A DNA stretch of 6,304 bases from CAYJAD01 sp964372165 (GCA_964372165.1 CAYJPT010000133.1:1-6304), one strand, 5' to 3'. Positions 1 to 5,925 are shown, counted from the stretch's first letter. Numbers and translations are program-made. The notes: generated by a model not told the origin, from the letters alone.

Positions 1-18
1 TTGCTCTCATTTGGCGTG

Positions 19-44
19 CAAAGTAGGCACAATTGCCTACTTTG
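19..44. repeat. Perfect 11-bp inverted repeat (hairpin 1)
   Basis: CAAAGTAGGCA at 19-29 is the exact reverse complement of TGCCTACTTTG at 34-44, leaving a four-base loop (CAAT). In RNA the stem could extend outward through a G-U and a T-A pair (17-18 with 45-46). It would be stable on either strand. Neither side has a run of T directly after the stem, so it is not a standard intrinsic terminator. It abuts a second perfect inverted repeat without a gap. It lies downstream of the minus-strand gene ending at 107 and may act as an mRNA 3'-end stabiliser, a repetitive extragenic element, or an operator. Confidence 0.8.
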
Positions 45-98
45 TAAGGAAACGCATAATATGTTTTTTGACTTGTTGATTTAATCAGCGTTTCCTTA
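45..98. repeat. Perfect 11-bp inverted repeat with long loop (hairpin 2)
   Basis: TAAGGAAACGC at 45-55 is the exact reverse complement of GCGTTTCCTTA at 88-98, with a 32-base AT-rich loop. The loop ends in a smaller palindrome, TGATT-T-AATCA (77-87), directly against the right arm, and contains a T6 run at 64-69. The repeat begins at the base after hairpin 1 and ends nine bases short of the stop codon of the minus-strand gene. Transcripts of that gene would therefore read through both structures. No U-tract follows either arm on either strand, so a terminator role is not supported by sequence alone. Confidence 0.75.
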
Positions 99-106
99 AA
101 ATATTC

Positions 107-1819
107 CTAAAGACAAGTACGAGCCTTACGTACAGATATAAAAATATCTTGTAATGAAACAATGCGCCGATAATTTTTCCGTATCTCTAAACCCTTAGGT
201 GATAAAGTGTCTTCTGGTGCTTCCATGTAGGTGCGAACTATATATCTATCAGTTAAAATATTATCAATAAGTTCAATTATGGTATCAACTAATGATGGGA
301 AAAAGTTAACAATTTCATAAGAAAGTTCACTAAGTAGGCTAACAGCTTCTATAGTCATTTGATAATAACTAATACGTGTGCCCTTGAAAGTTCGCTCATG
401 TAGATCTTCCAGAATACGTACTTTTCTTGCTTGTTGTATATAGCTAACTCTTTTTAATAATTCATGATGGGCTTCACGATTCATATCAAAATCATTTTCT
501 TTTTCAGGCGATTGTAGGTAGTTATTTACAACACTTTCAACCTTGGCAAAAAAATCATCACTGTAGCTTATGATGCGGCGTTGATGCTTTGTAAGCCAAG
601 TATAAAGAAATTTAATTCTTTTTTCTTCTGTATCTGTATTTTCAATTACTTCAGTTCGTTTATAAATGATTCTACCTGCATATTCACCGCGCACAATATC
701 ATTAAGGCGTAAAAACATATTACTGCTATCTCTAATAATATTAAGCCCTTCTAGTGGAACTCCCGTTATCGGATGCAATACTTCTTGCTTAAAAACGGAT
801 AAAGCACGGTCTTGGCGCACGTTGGCTGCATTAAAAGCATGTTGATGATATGTAACCCTGATAATAACAACACGATTTTCTTCATCAAGGAAAAAACCGC
901 CTTTATCAATGGCTTGCAAAGCTTCTTGTTGGTCATTATCAACACTGATAAGGGCAATTTTTTCAACATGGGGATAGCGGCTATGGTTACCTATACCCAT
1001 ATAGGTGGTGATGGTGCGATCTGTTTGCCCAAGGACACGCAAAAGGAATTTTTCGTTCATATTATGCAGTTTTCGAGCAAAAAGTGCACTTGACGTGCGT
1101 CGCTCAGAAACTACAGGAAAACCATAAAGTTCCATAAGATATTGATATACAAACATCCTATTGCGTTCATACATCTCGTTATCACCATAGACAAATTTAC
1201 CAATACGCATACCAAAGCGTTTTAATTCATTGTCTATATCAGAAGGAAATGAAGCAAAAATTCCATTTAAATGAAATTGCCCAAAATTGTCTGTTGCAAG
1301 AACATGTGCGCGGTCAAGTTTTAATAAATATGGTAACAATGCCGGATAATAATCTAATAACGATGTATCCAGTCTTCCGCAATATTGTCTAAATTCGTCT
1401 TGAATTACCCTTGGCAAACGTGTAGCTATTGTTTGAACGTTTTGTTTAATGATAGGTTCTTCTAAAGGGCAAAAATCTCCTTCAGGTGCGTGAACTGCAT
1501 TAAGCACAGGGTGAATAATATCATATTGAAAAATTTCAGAAAGATATTGCAAAGGACGTGCAAAAGCCACTAAGGCAAAACCTGGTAGGTGAGTATATTC
1601 CCACATATCATTATCAAAAGATGGCAAAAGCTCTCTAGCTTCAACTAAGGGGTAATTTTTTGTAGTTTGGTATGGTTTGACAAGACAGTAACGAATATGT
1701 ACAGAATTAAGAAAAGAATATAGTTCTTCAAGAGTGTTAACTTCAATAACATTCTTGAAAGAAGTTTCATTAGACCAAGGATAACCATCCTTAGTGAATA
1801 TTTTTTTCCAAGGGACCAT
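107..1819 (-). CDS. Uncharacterised 570-residue soluble protein
   Basis: I do not recognise this protein. It is a single uninterrupted frame with normal amino-acid composition, so it is a real gene. It has no signal peptide and no membrane segment and is probably cytoplasmic. The N-terminal half is rich in aromatic residues and contains a proline-rich stretch around 104-123 (HPVLNAVHAPEGDFCPLEEP). The middle (about 200-390) alternates predicted strands and basic patches: the RRTSSALFARKLH region at 240-252, a hydrophobic strand IALISVDND at 288-296, and VVIIRVTYHQHAF at 317-329. The C-terminal third (about 395-530) looks mostly helical and charged, ending in a basic tail (KNYRR, VRKARTCL). 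No catalytic signature such as a Walker, HD, DEDD or helicase motif is evident. The ATG at 1819 is chosen because the frame has no other good start nearby. Its Shine-Dalgarno is weak (GGGTAAG on the minus strand, about nine bases upstream). It is transcribed away from the GAF-mreB operon. Confidence 0.85.
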   Translation of the reverse strand: MVPWKKIFTKDGYPWSNETSFKNVIEVNTLEELYSFLNSVHIRYCLVKPYQTTKNYPLVEARELLPSFDNDMWEYTHLPGFALVAFARPLQYLSEIFQYDIIHPVLNAVHAPEGDFCPLEEPIIKQNVQTIATRLPRVIQDEFRQYCGRLDTSLLDYYPALLPYLLKLDRAHVLATDNFGQFHLNGIFASFPSDIDNELKRFGMRIGKFVYGDNEMYERNRMFVYQYLMELYGFPVVSERRTSSALFARKLHNMNEKFLLRVLGQTDRTITTYMGIGNHSRYPHVEKIALISVDNDQQEALQAIDKGGFFLDEENRVVIIRVTYHQHAFNAANVRQDRALSVFKQEVLHPITGVPLEGLNIIRDSSNMFLRLNDIVRGEYAGRIIYKRTEVIENTDTEEKRIKFLYTWLTKHQRRIISYSDDFFAKVESVVNNYLQSPEKENDFDMNREAHHELLKRVSYIQQARKVRILEDLHERTFKGTRISYYQMTIEAVSLLSELSYEIVNFFPSLVDTIIELIDNILTDRYIVRTYMEAPEDTLSPKGLEIRKNYRRIVSLQDIFISVRKARTCL

Positions 1820-1888
1820 AACTTCTTACCCATGAAGTAGATAAAAAAAATTGTGCAGTTTTATACAAGCTCAGCAAAAGTATAGTAC

Positions 1889-1907
1889 AAAATTTTTTTT
1901 TAAATTT
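1889..1907. other. A/T tract in the divergent intergenic region
   Basis: A 19-base block made only of A4, T9, A3 and T3 lies about midway between the two divergent start codons. Such tracts bend DNA and can bind nucleoid proteins or act as UP-like elements. Here that role is inference, supported only by its location between candidate promoters of two divergent genes. The remaining intergenic DNA (1820-2049) shows no RNA gene or clear operator. Confidence 0.4.
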
Positions 1908-1925
1908 CTAGTGTTTTCTACCGAT

Positions 1926-1954
1926 ATTATAGATGTTTTTTTGTTTTATGCTCA
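1926..1954 (-). promoter_or_regulatory. Candidate promoter for the minus-strand 570-residue gene
   Basis: On the minus strand a perfect -10 hexamer TATAAT lies at 1931-1926. Seventeen bases upstream of it is a weak -35 hexamer, TGAGCA, at 1954-1949. It would give a leader of roughly 100 bases before the ATG at 1819. The region is very AT-rich, so chance matches are likely. A second possible minus-strand -10 (TATAAA, 1865-1860) with TTGTAC 19 bases upstream is a competitor. Confidence 0.35.
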
Positions 1955-1972
1955 TATTAGTACGAAAAGCTA

Positions 1973-2001
1973 TTGCGACTCGTCACGGGCTTTGGTAAAC
2001 T
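1973..2001 (+). promoter_or_regulatory. Candidate promoter for the GAF-mreB operon
   Basis: TTGCGA at 1973-1978 matches a sigma-70 -35 at four of six positions. It is followed after exactly 17 bases by TAAACT (1996-2001, four of six of TATAAT), preceded by an extended -10 TG at 1993-1994. Transcription would start near 2008 and give a leader of about 40 bases to the ATG at 2050. TATAAA at 2002-2007 is an alternative -10, but its spacing to TTGCGA is too long. This is a prediction from sequence only. Confidence 0.4.
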
Positions 2002-2049
2002 TATAAAAAGAATAGGAAATTAACCCATATATCAAGACTGTACAAAAAT

Positions 2050-3081
2050 ATGAAAAAAGAAAATAGTATTCAAAATCAGCTACTTGCAGTTGTGTGCAGT
2101 GTTTTTGATGCATACTCGGCAACGCTCTACCTACCTAGTGACACAGGCAATGAATTTGAACTTGTGGCTTCTTTTTCTCTTGGAGCTCAAGAAGATTTTC
2201 GTCAAGTCCTTTTACCAGGTCTTGGTTTAGCTGGTTGGATTTTGCGTAACAATCAACCACTTGTTGTAGCAAATTTTGACCAACACCACAGTAATCTTGG
2301 CTATTATGCTGAAGGTGTTGACGTTAGCATAAAAGCCTTTATGGGATGTCCGGTACCTGCTGGAGGAGTGCTTTGTGTTGACAGCAAAAGGCAATACTCA
2401 TTTTCAGATAAAGATAATAAAATTTTGCAGATGTTTGCTGATATTGCCAGACGACAAAGCGGAGTGGGTGGCAGTACTGATTTAACAGGTAATATACCTG
2501 AGTACTTTGTGAATCTTGGTGTAGTGCAAGGATTACGTTTTCAGCATAAGCGTTGGAGTGTATTTTTGCAAAACTTCTTAAATATTGTGGTTAAGACTAC
2601 CAAATTTGATTATTGTGCTTTTGCATCAATTGACCATTCTGGTGAAAACTACATTCTTGAAGGTGAATCTACACCTATATTGCTTAAAGAACATGCAAAT
2701 ATTACTTTACCTTTGAGCAGTGGCATTGTGGGTTGGTTATTACGTGATGAGGGACAAGCTATTTTTTTTGAAGGCTTTAACGAGAGCGGGCCACCTTCAT
2801 TTTTTGGTAATTTTCCAGATTTCCCTGCATTTCGTGCTGTGATTTGCATGCCCATTGTGGTTGATAAATCGGTGCGTGGTGTACTGTGTCTTGGACGTTA
2901 TGACGCTCATGTTATGGATGAAGCTTTGCGTAGTTTTGTTCATCAAAGTCTTGATCATTTAGCTTTATTTTTAGAAAATTTATACCTAAAAAGTCGCTTG
3001 CATGCTCTTTTGCCTAAAGCTGTTGTACATAGTGATAGCAGTTATGACAGCAATGGGGACATTTATAGAGAGGAAGAATAA
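2050..3081 (+). CDS. Tandem GAF-domain protein, operonic with mreB
   Basis: Two GAF-type ligand-binding domains make up nearly the whole 343-residue protein. GAF1 spans roughly residues 8-135, with GLGLAGWILRNNQP at 57-70 and GVLCVDSKRQYSFSDKD at 106-122. GAF2 spans roughly 165-312, with the matching SGIVGWLLRDEGQ at 224-236 and GVLCLGRY at 277-284. The two halves share the same order of motifs and look like an internal duplication. No kinase, GGDEF, phosphodiesterase, HTH or membrane segment is present, so it is a sensor or scaffold without its own output. The C-terminus is a short acidic tail (EEE). GAF domains bind cyclic nucleotides, tetrapyrroles or other small molecules, or simply dimerise; the ligand cannot be told here. 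The ATG at 2050 is the only usable start, because the frame upstream to a stop at 1996 has no ATG, GTG or TTG. No good Shine-Dalgarno precedes it; the leader is A-rich. Its stop overlaps the mreB start by one base, suggesting translational coupling and linked function. Confidence 0.88.
   Translation: MKKENSIQNQLLAVVCSVFDAYSATLYLPSDTGNEFELVASFSLGAQEDFRQVLLPGLGLAGWILRNNQPLVVANFDQHHSNLGYYAEGVDVSIKAFMGCPVPAGGVLCVDSKRQYSFSDKDNKILQMFADIARRQSGVGGSTDLTGNIPEYFVNLGVVQGLRFQHKRWSVFLQNFLNIVVKTTKFDYCAFASIDHSGENYILEGESTPILLKEHANITLPLSSGIVGWLLRDEGQAIFFEGFNESGPPSFFGNFPDFPAFRAVICMPIVVDKSVRGVLCLGRYDAHVMDEALRSFVHQSLDHLALFLENLYLKSRLHALLPKAVVHSDSSYDSNGDIYREEE
3069..3076 (+). promoter_or_regulatory. Ribosome binding site of mreB inside the GAF gene
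   Basis: The purine stretch AGAGGAAG ends four bases before the mreB ATG at 3081 (AGGA itself is six bases away). It encodes the terminal glutamates of the upstream GAF protein. Together with the TAATG stop-start overlap it supports both the chosen mreB start and coupled translation. Confidence 0.75.
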
Positions 3082-4103
3082 TGTTTGCCCGTTTAGCTGA
3101 ATTTTTTGGAAAAAGAATTGCTATGGACCTTGGCACTGCTAACACCTTGCTCTACACAAGAGAGCATGGCATTGTGCTTAATGAACCATCAGTTGTAGCT
3201 GTTGATACTCTTGAAAATAGAGTAGTTGCAGTAGGCGCACAAGCTAAGCAATTTATAGGTCGTACTCCCAAGGGCATTAGAGCAATTCGACCTATGAAAG
3301 ATGGAGTTATCTCTGATTTTGATATTACTAAGGAGATGATTTCTTACTTTATTCGTAAAACTATTACCGGAATACGTTTTGTAAAGCCAAGTATTGTTAT
3401 TTGTGTACCAACAGGTATTACGCAAGTAGAAAAAAAGGCTGTAATTGACGCTGCTTTACTGGCCGGAGTACGTGATGTACGACTTTTGGAAGAACCAATG
3501 GGTGCAGCAATTGGTGCAAACCTTCCGGTGCGTGAACCGCTTGGTAATTTAGTTGTAGATATTGGCGGTGGCACATCAGAAGTTGCTGTTATTTCAATGT
3601 CAGCTATTGCTTCTGCTGCATCTGTGCGTGTTGCAGGTGATGCCATGGACATGGCAGTTAGACGTTATTTACAAGATGTATTTCAGCTGCAAGTTGGTGA
3701 TAACACAGCTGAAAATGTAAAGAAAATACTAGGCAGTGCTGTTCCTATGCCCAATGCACCCTTACTTGATGTATCTGGTAAGGATACTGTACAAGGCATT
3801 CCAAAAGTTGTGCGTGTTTCTGAAGGTCATGTGCGCGAAGCTTTGCAAGACTGTTTACGTACTATTATAAATGCAGTGTTTTCAGCTCTTGAAAAAACGC
3901 CGCCTGAACTTGCTGGCGATATTTATCGTAATGGTGTTTTGTTAGCTGGTGGTGGTGCTTTGCTTAAAGGGCTTGACCAACGCATAACTCAAGAAACACG
4001 ATTAAAAGTTATTGTTGATAATGACCCACTTACCACTATAGTGCGAGGTGCAGGAAAAACTATTGAGGATATGCAGGGTTTTGAGCGTACTTTTATAAAC
4101 TAA
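3081..4103 (+). CDS. mreB: Rod shape-determining protein MreB (bacterial actin)
   Basis: MreB is the actin-fold ATPase that forms membrane-associated filaments and directs the elongasome for lateral peptidoglycan synthesis. At 340 residues it has the normal family length. It starts with an amphipathic helix (FARLAEFFGKR, 2-12), which in Gram-negative MreBs binds the inner membrane. The phosphate-1 loop DLGTANT is at 16-22. The conserved RTPKGIRAIRPMKDGVISDF block lies at 61-80, and EEPMGAAIGA (137-146) carries the glutamates next to the nucleotide pocket. Phosphate-2 DIGGGTSEVAVIS is at 160-172, VAGDAMD at 184-190, LEKTPPELAGDI at 270-281, and the adenosine motif GVLLAGGGALLKGLD at 285-299. 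All nucleotide-contact motifs are intact. Unlike many genomes, no mreC or mreD follows: the next gene is on the opposite strand. The partner gene upstream encodes a tandem GAF protein. The family assignment is very secure; a paralogous MreB elsewhere in the genome cannot be excluded. Confidence 0.97.
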   Translation: MFARLAEFFGKRIAMDLGTANTLLYTREHGIVLNEPSVVAVDTLENRVVAVGAQAKQFIGRTPKGIRAIRPMKDGVISDFDITKEMISYFIRKTITGIRFVKPSIVICVPTGITQVEKKAVIDAALLAGVRDVRLLEEPMGAAIGANLPVREPLGNLVVDIGGGTSEVAVISMSAIASAASVRVAGDAMDMAVRRYLQDVFQLQVGDNTAENVKKILGSAVPMPNAPLLDVSGKDTVQGIPKVVRVSEGHVREALQDCLRTIINAVFSALEKTPPELAGDIYRNGVLLAGGGALLKGLDQRITQETRLKVIVDNDPLTTIVRGAGKTIEDMQGFERTFIN

Positions 4104-4118
4104 AACTTTTAATGCTTC

Positions 4119-4161
4119 CAACTTGTATGTTGTGATAGATAAGTTGTTGTTTTTAAAAAAC
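4119..4161. terminator. Weak AT-rich terminator-like region between convergent genes
   Basis: CAACTT at 4119-4124 can pair with AAGTTG at 4141-4146 (plus one G-U pair), followed on the plus strand by TTGTTTTT at 4147-4154. This would terminate mreB transcripts, although the stem is short and the loop is long (16 bases). Immediately after it, GTTTTT and AAAAAC (4149-4161) form a symmetric AT palindrome, whose T6 faces the other way for the minus-strand gene ending at 4171. Between two convergent stop codons only 67 bases apart, a shared bidirectional terminator is plausible, but the folding energy is low. Confidence 0.35.
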
Positions 4162-4170
4162 ATTATTTAG

Positions 4171-4674
4171 CTAGTTCAAATCAGATAAATATTCTAAAGT
4201 CCCATTAGTAGTAAGCTCCAATATATTACTACCTAGCATATCTTTAAAATGAGTGACAAAGCCTTGCAGTTCAACAAAATCAAGCCAAAGTAGTGAACTA
4301 TTTAATCTTTTTTTGCTTGCCTCATCAATGGTGCAAACAAAAAATGTGCTGTGTTGGTATTCTTTTAAGGTAAATTGTTCAAACTCTAATTCTATTTTTG
4401 TATTAAAAAGTGCATTTTGTAGACGATTATTGGCATATTCACGAGCTTCACCTGCATAAACATCAGTTATTGGTAAATCTAATGTTTCACTTTTACGAAA
4501 ATGTTGTAGCAATACTCGTCTTTGTCCATCATATAAAATTAGATAGACTTTGCGATGTGGTAATTTTTGTTGAATAATTTGCTTTTGAGGTAATACCATG
4601 AATGGATTGTCATTTTTATCAATGACTTCAAGTAGTAATGGCTCAAGAGGTAAGGTGTAGGGATAGTTTTTCAT
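4171..4674 (-). CDS. Nudix-fold protein, IDI-like, with degenerate Nudix box
   Basis: The N-terminal half matches the pattern of the isopentenyl-diphosphate-isomerase-like branch of Nudix proteins. It shows LLLEVIDKNDNPFMVLPQ (13-30) for the usual E-VD-DE-V-G-PR opening, then KLPHRKVYLILYD (37-49) for LLHRAVHVLVF, then VLLQHFRKS (54-62) for the LLQRR strand. The Nudix box should follow at about 70-92. The segment DVYAGEAREYANNRLQNAL (71-89) keeps the GE (75-76) and an arginine (R84), but the REUxEExG glutamates fall on L85, A88 and L89, and the final glycine on N91. These glutamates bind the catalytic metal in true Nudix hydrolases, so this 167-residue protein is probably inactive as a pyrophosphatase or strongly divergent. 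It has no signal peptide or membrane segment. It is divergent from rimI with overlapping start codons. The fold assignment is from sequence pattern only; it could still be called hypothetical. Confidence 0.7.
   Translation of the reverse strand: MKNYPYTLPLEPLLLEVIDKNDNPFMVLPQKQIIQQKLPHRKVYLILYDGQRRVLLQHFRKSETLDLPITDVYAGEAREYANNRLQNALFNTKIELEFEQFTLKEYQHSTFFVCTIDEASKKRLNSSLLWLDFVELQGFVTHFKDMLGSNILELTTNGTLEYLSDLN
4567..4596 (+). promoter_or_regulatory. Speculative promoter for rimI-tpiA-secG inside the Nudix-like gene
   Basis: There is no intergenic space upstream of rimI, so its promoter must lie inside the opposite-strand gene or the operon must be read from farther away. TTGTTG (4567-4572) and TAATAC (4591-4596), separated by 18 bases, are the best sigma-70-like pair I noticed in the right direction. 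The region is AT-rich and the match may be chance. Confidence 0.2.
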
Positions 4675-4687
4675 GCAAGATACCCTT
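4659..4687. promoter_or_regulatory. Overlapping divergent start codons with reciprocal Shine-Dalgarno sites
   Basis: The palindrome CATG at 4672-4675 supplies the ATG of rimI on the plus strand (4673-4675) and the ATG of the Nudix-like gene on the minus strand (4674-4672). AGGGA at 4659-4663 lies nine bases before the rimI ATG, inside the Nudix-like coding sequence. AAGGG on the minus strand (4687-4683) lies eight bases before the other ATG, inside rimI. Each gene therefore carries the other's ribosome binding site in its first codons, and the two mRNAs must overlap at their 5' ends. This arrangement supports both start choices. Confidence 0.7.
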
Positions 4688-5140
4688 ATAAAAAAAATGG
4701 ATTTTACTTCATTAAATGCACAAGACGCTAAAAAAATTGCTGAACTTGAGGCACAATGTTTTACTTTACCTTGGAGTGTTGAACAATGTTCCTTAGTATT
4801 TAAGCAAAAACATTTTTTTTCTTTTGGTTTAAAATTAAAACAGGGTATTTCGCAGTTAATTGCATATATTTCATTCTATCAAGTTTTAGATGAAATGGAA
4901 ATATTGAATATTGCAGTACTACCTCAATTTCGTCGAAACGGTTTAGGACAATTTTTATTGATAAACACCTTGCAAATTGCAAGTAATATGGGTATGACTA
5001 CGGTCGTACTTGAAGTGCGCCCAAGTAATGTTGCTGCGCGCAAATTATACGAGGGTATAGGTTTTAAGCATATTGGCAATAGACCTAAATACTATACTGA
5101 TACCGGTGAAGATGCCCTCATTTATAAGCTAATCACATGA
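4673..5140 (+). CDS. rimI: Ribosomal protein alanine N-acetyltransferase RimI (GNAT)
   Basis: RimI acetylates the N-terminal alanine of ribosomal protein S18 using acetyl-CoA; bacterial homologues may have wider N-terminal substrates. The 155-residue protein has the GNAT order. Strand/helix 1 contains the LEAQCFTLPWSVEQC segment (25-39), typical of RimI (E-x-FxxPWS). The beta strand EILNIAVLP is at 76-84, the acetyl-CoA pyrophosphate loop RRNGLG (87-92, consensus Q/RxxGxG) follows, and LEVRPSNVAARKLYEGIGF spans 113-131. E114 and Y126 correspond in motif position and spacing to the catalytic Glu103 and Tyr115 of the Salmonella enzyme. The ending NRPKYY and GEDALIY is also characteristic. ATG 4673 has a good AGGGA site. 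An in-frame ATG at 4697 (residue 9) would give a start nearer the usual family length but lacks a visible ribosome binding site. The stop is 14 bases before tpiA, so they are co-transcribed. Confidence 0.93.
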   Translation: MQDTLIKKMDFTSLNAQDAKKIAELEAQCFTLPWSVEQCSLVFKQKHFFSFGLKLKQGISQLIAYISFYQVLDEMEILNIAVLPQFRRNGLGQFLLINTLQIASNMGMTTVVLEVRPSNVAARKLYEGIGFKHIGNRPKYYTDTGEDALIYKLIT

Positions 5141-5143
5141 TTT

Positions 5144-5150
5144 AGGAGAG
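5144..5150 (+). promoter_or_regulatory. Ribosome binding site of tpiA
   Basis: AGGAGAG lies just after the rimI stop codon, with AGGAG six bases from the ATG at 5155. It is a strong, well-placed Shine-Dalgarno in the 14-base rimI-tpiA gap, which holds no room for a separate promoter. Confidence 0.85.
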
Positions 5151-5154
5151 AAAT

Positions 5155-5904
5155 ATGTCAAAATTAATGGCTGCTAACTGGAAAATGTTTAAAACTCGAT
5201 CCGAGGCAAAGCATACCATAAGTGACCTATGCTCAAAGCTTACAGCATTACCAAGCAATAGGCAAGTACTCTTATTTGTGCCTTTTACATCTATTTTGGA
5301 CGCTACAGACGCAATGGACAAATCTTTGCCTATGGCCATTGGAGCACAAAACTTTTATCCTGCTGAAAATGGTGCTTTTACCGGTGAAATATCATTGCCT
5401 ATGCTAAAGGATGTGCAAGCTACTTGGGTTTTAGTAGGCCATTCAGAGCGCAGACATATTTTTGGTGAAAATTTTGACTTTATAGAAAAAAAATCAGCTT
5501 ATGCTTTAGAAAATAAATTTAATGTTGTTTTTTGCGTTGGCGAAACACTTACTGAGCGCGAAGACGGAAAGCTTCAAAGTGTTTTAAGTGCTCAACTTGA
5601 TTGTCTTGCACGTTTGCCTAAAGAAGCAAATATTGATACATTTGCCGTGGCATATGAGCCTGTATGGGCCATTGGTACCGGTAAAGTTGCAGGGCCGGAA
5701 GAAATTGTTGAAGCGCATGGCTTTGTGCGTGAAATTTTGAAAGAAAAACTTGGTGACTTGGGTGCGCAAGTGCGTATTTTATACGGCGGTAGTGTTAAAC
5801 CAGAAAATACTGCTGAAATTATAGGACTTGACAATGTAGACGGTGTGCTGGTAGGAGGCGCATCTTTACAAGCTGAAAGTTTTGCAAAAATTGTGCAGGC
5901 ATAA
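5155..5904 (+). CDS. tpiA: Triosephosphate isomerase
   Basis: This enzyme interconverts dihydroxyacetone phosphate and glyceraldehyde 3-phosphate in cytoplasmic glycolysis and gluconeogenesis, normally as a dimer. The 249-residue length is standard for a TIM barrel. The catalytic set is complete. N8 and K10 lie in AANWKM, H96 in WVLVGHSERR (91-100), and the base E168 in AYEPVWAIGTG (166-176), whose tail is the mobile loop 6. The phosphate-gripping YGGSV is at 210-214 and GVLVGGASL at 230-238. GAQNFYP (63-69) and GAFTGEIS (73-80) form the dimer-interface loop region. The ATG at 5155 has a strong Shine-Dalgarno, and the start matches the family N-terminus. It sits second in the rimI-tpiA-secG operon, with gaps of 14 and 21 bases on either side. 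Nothing is missing or unusual. Confidence 0.98.
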   Translation: MSKLMAANWKMFKTRSEAKHTISDLCSKLTALPSNRQVLLFVPFTSILDATDAMDKSLPMAIGAQNFYPAENGAFTGEISLPMLKDVQATWVLVGHSERRHIFGENFDFIEKKSAYALENKFNVVFCVGETLTEREDGKLQSVLSAQLDCLARLPKEANIDTFAVAYEPVWAIGTGKVAGPEEIVEAHGFVREILKEKLGDLGAQVRILYGGSVKPENTAEIIGLDNVDGVLVGGASLQAESFAKIVQA

Positions 5905-5913
5905 ATATATGGT

Positions 5914-5919
5914 AGGAGG
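5914..5919 (+). promoter_or_regulatory. Ribosome binding site that fixes the GTG start of secG
   Basis: A full AGGAGG sits six bases before GTG 5926 in the 21-base tpiA-secG gap. This strong site decides for the GTG start, which also gives the expected hydrophobic SecG N-terminus. Confidence 0.88.
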
Positions 5920-5925
5920 TTCTTT

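Noticed and set aside
1..26. 3' end of an upstream plus-strand gene (frame ending at TAG 24-26)
   Set aside because: Only seven codons are visible, too few to distinguish from chance; two other frames are also open here.
76..87. FNR/CRP-type operator (TTGAT...ATCA)
   Set aside because: The half-sites are separated by three rather than four bases and the final A is missing; no promoter is evident next to it.
19..98. Intrinsic terminators at the left-edge hairpins
   Set aside because: Stems are perfect, but no T-run follows either on either strand; the T6 at 64-69 is 20 bases from the first stem and lies in the loop of the second.
812..1093. Plus-strand 93-codon open frame opposite the 570-residue gene
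   Set aside because: Lies wholly antisense to a long intact coding region, with no clear ribosome binding site and a composition typical of a shadow frame.
3344..3652. Minus-strand 102-codon open frame inside mreB
   Set aside because: Antisense shadow of a highly conserved gene; the Ser/Thr/Ile-rich translation reflects the MreB codons read backwards.
4697..5140. Shorter rimI starting at the in-frame ATG at 4697
   Set aside because: It would fit usual RimI N-termini, but no Shine-Dalgarno precedes it, whereas ATG 4673 has AGGGA at proper spacing. It remains an open alternative.
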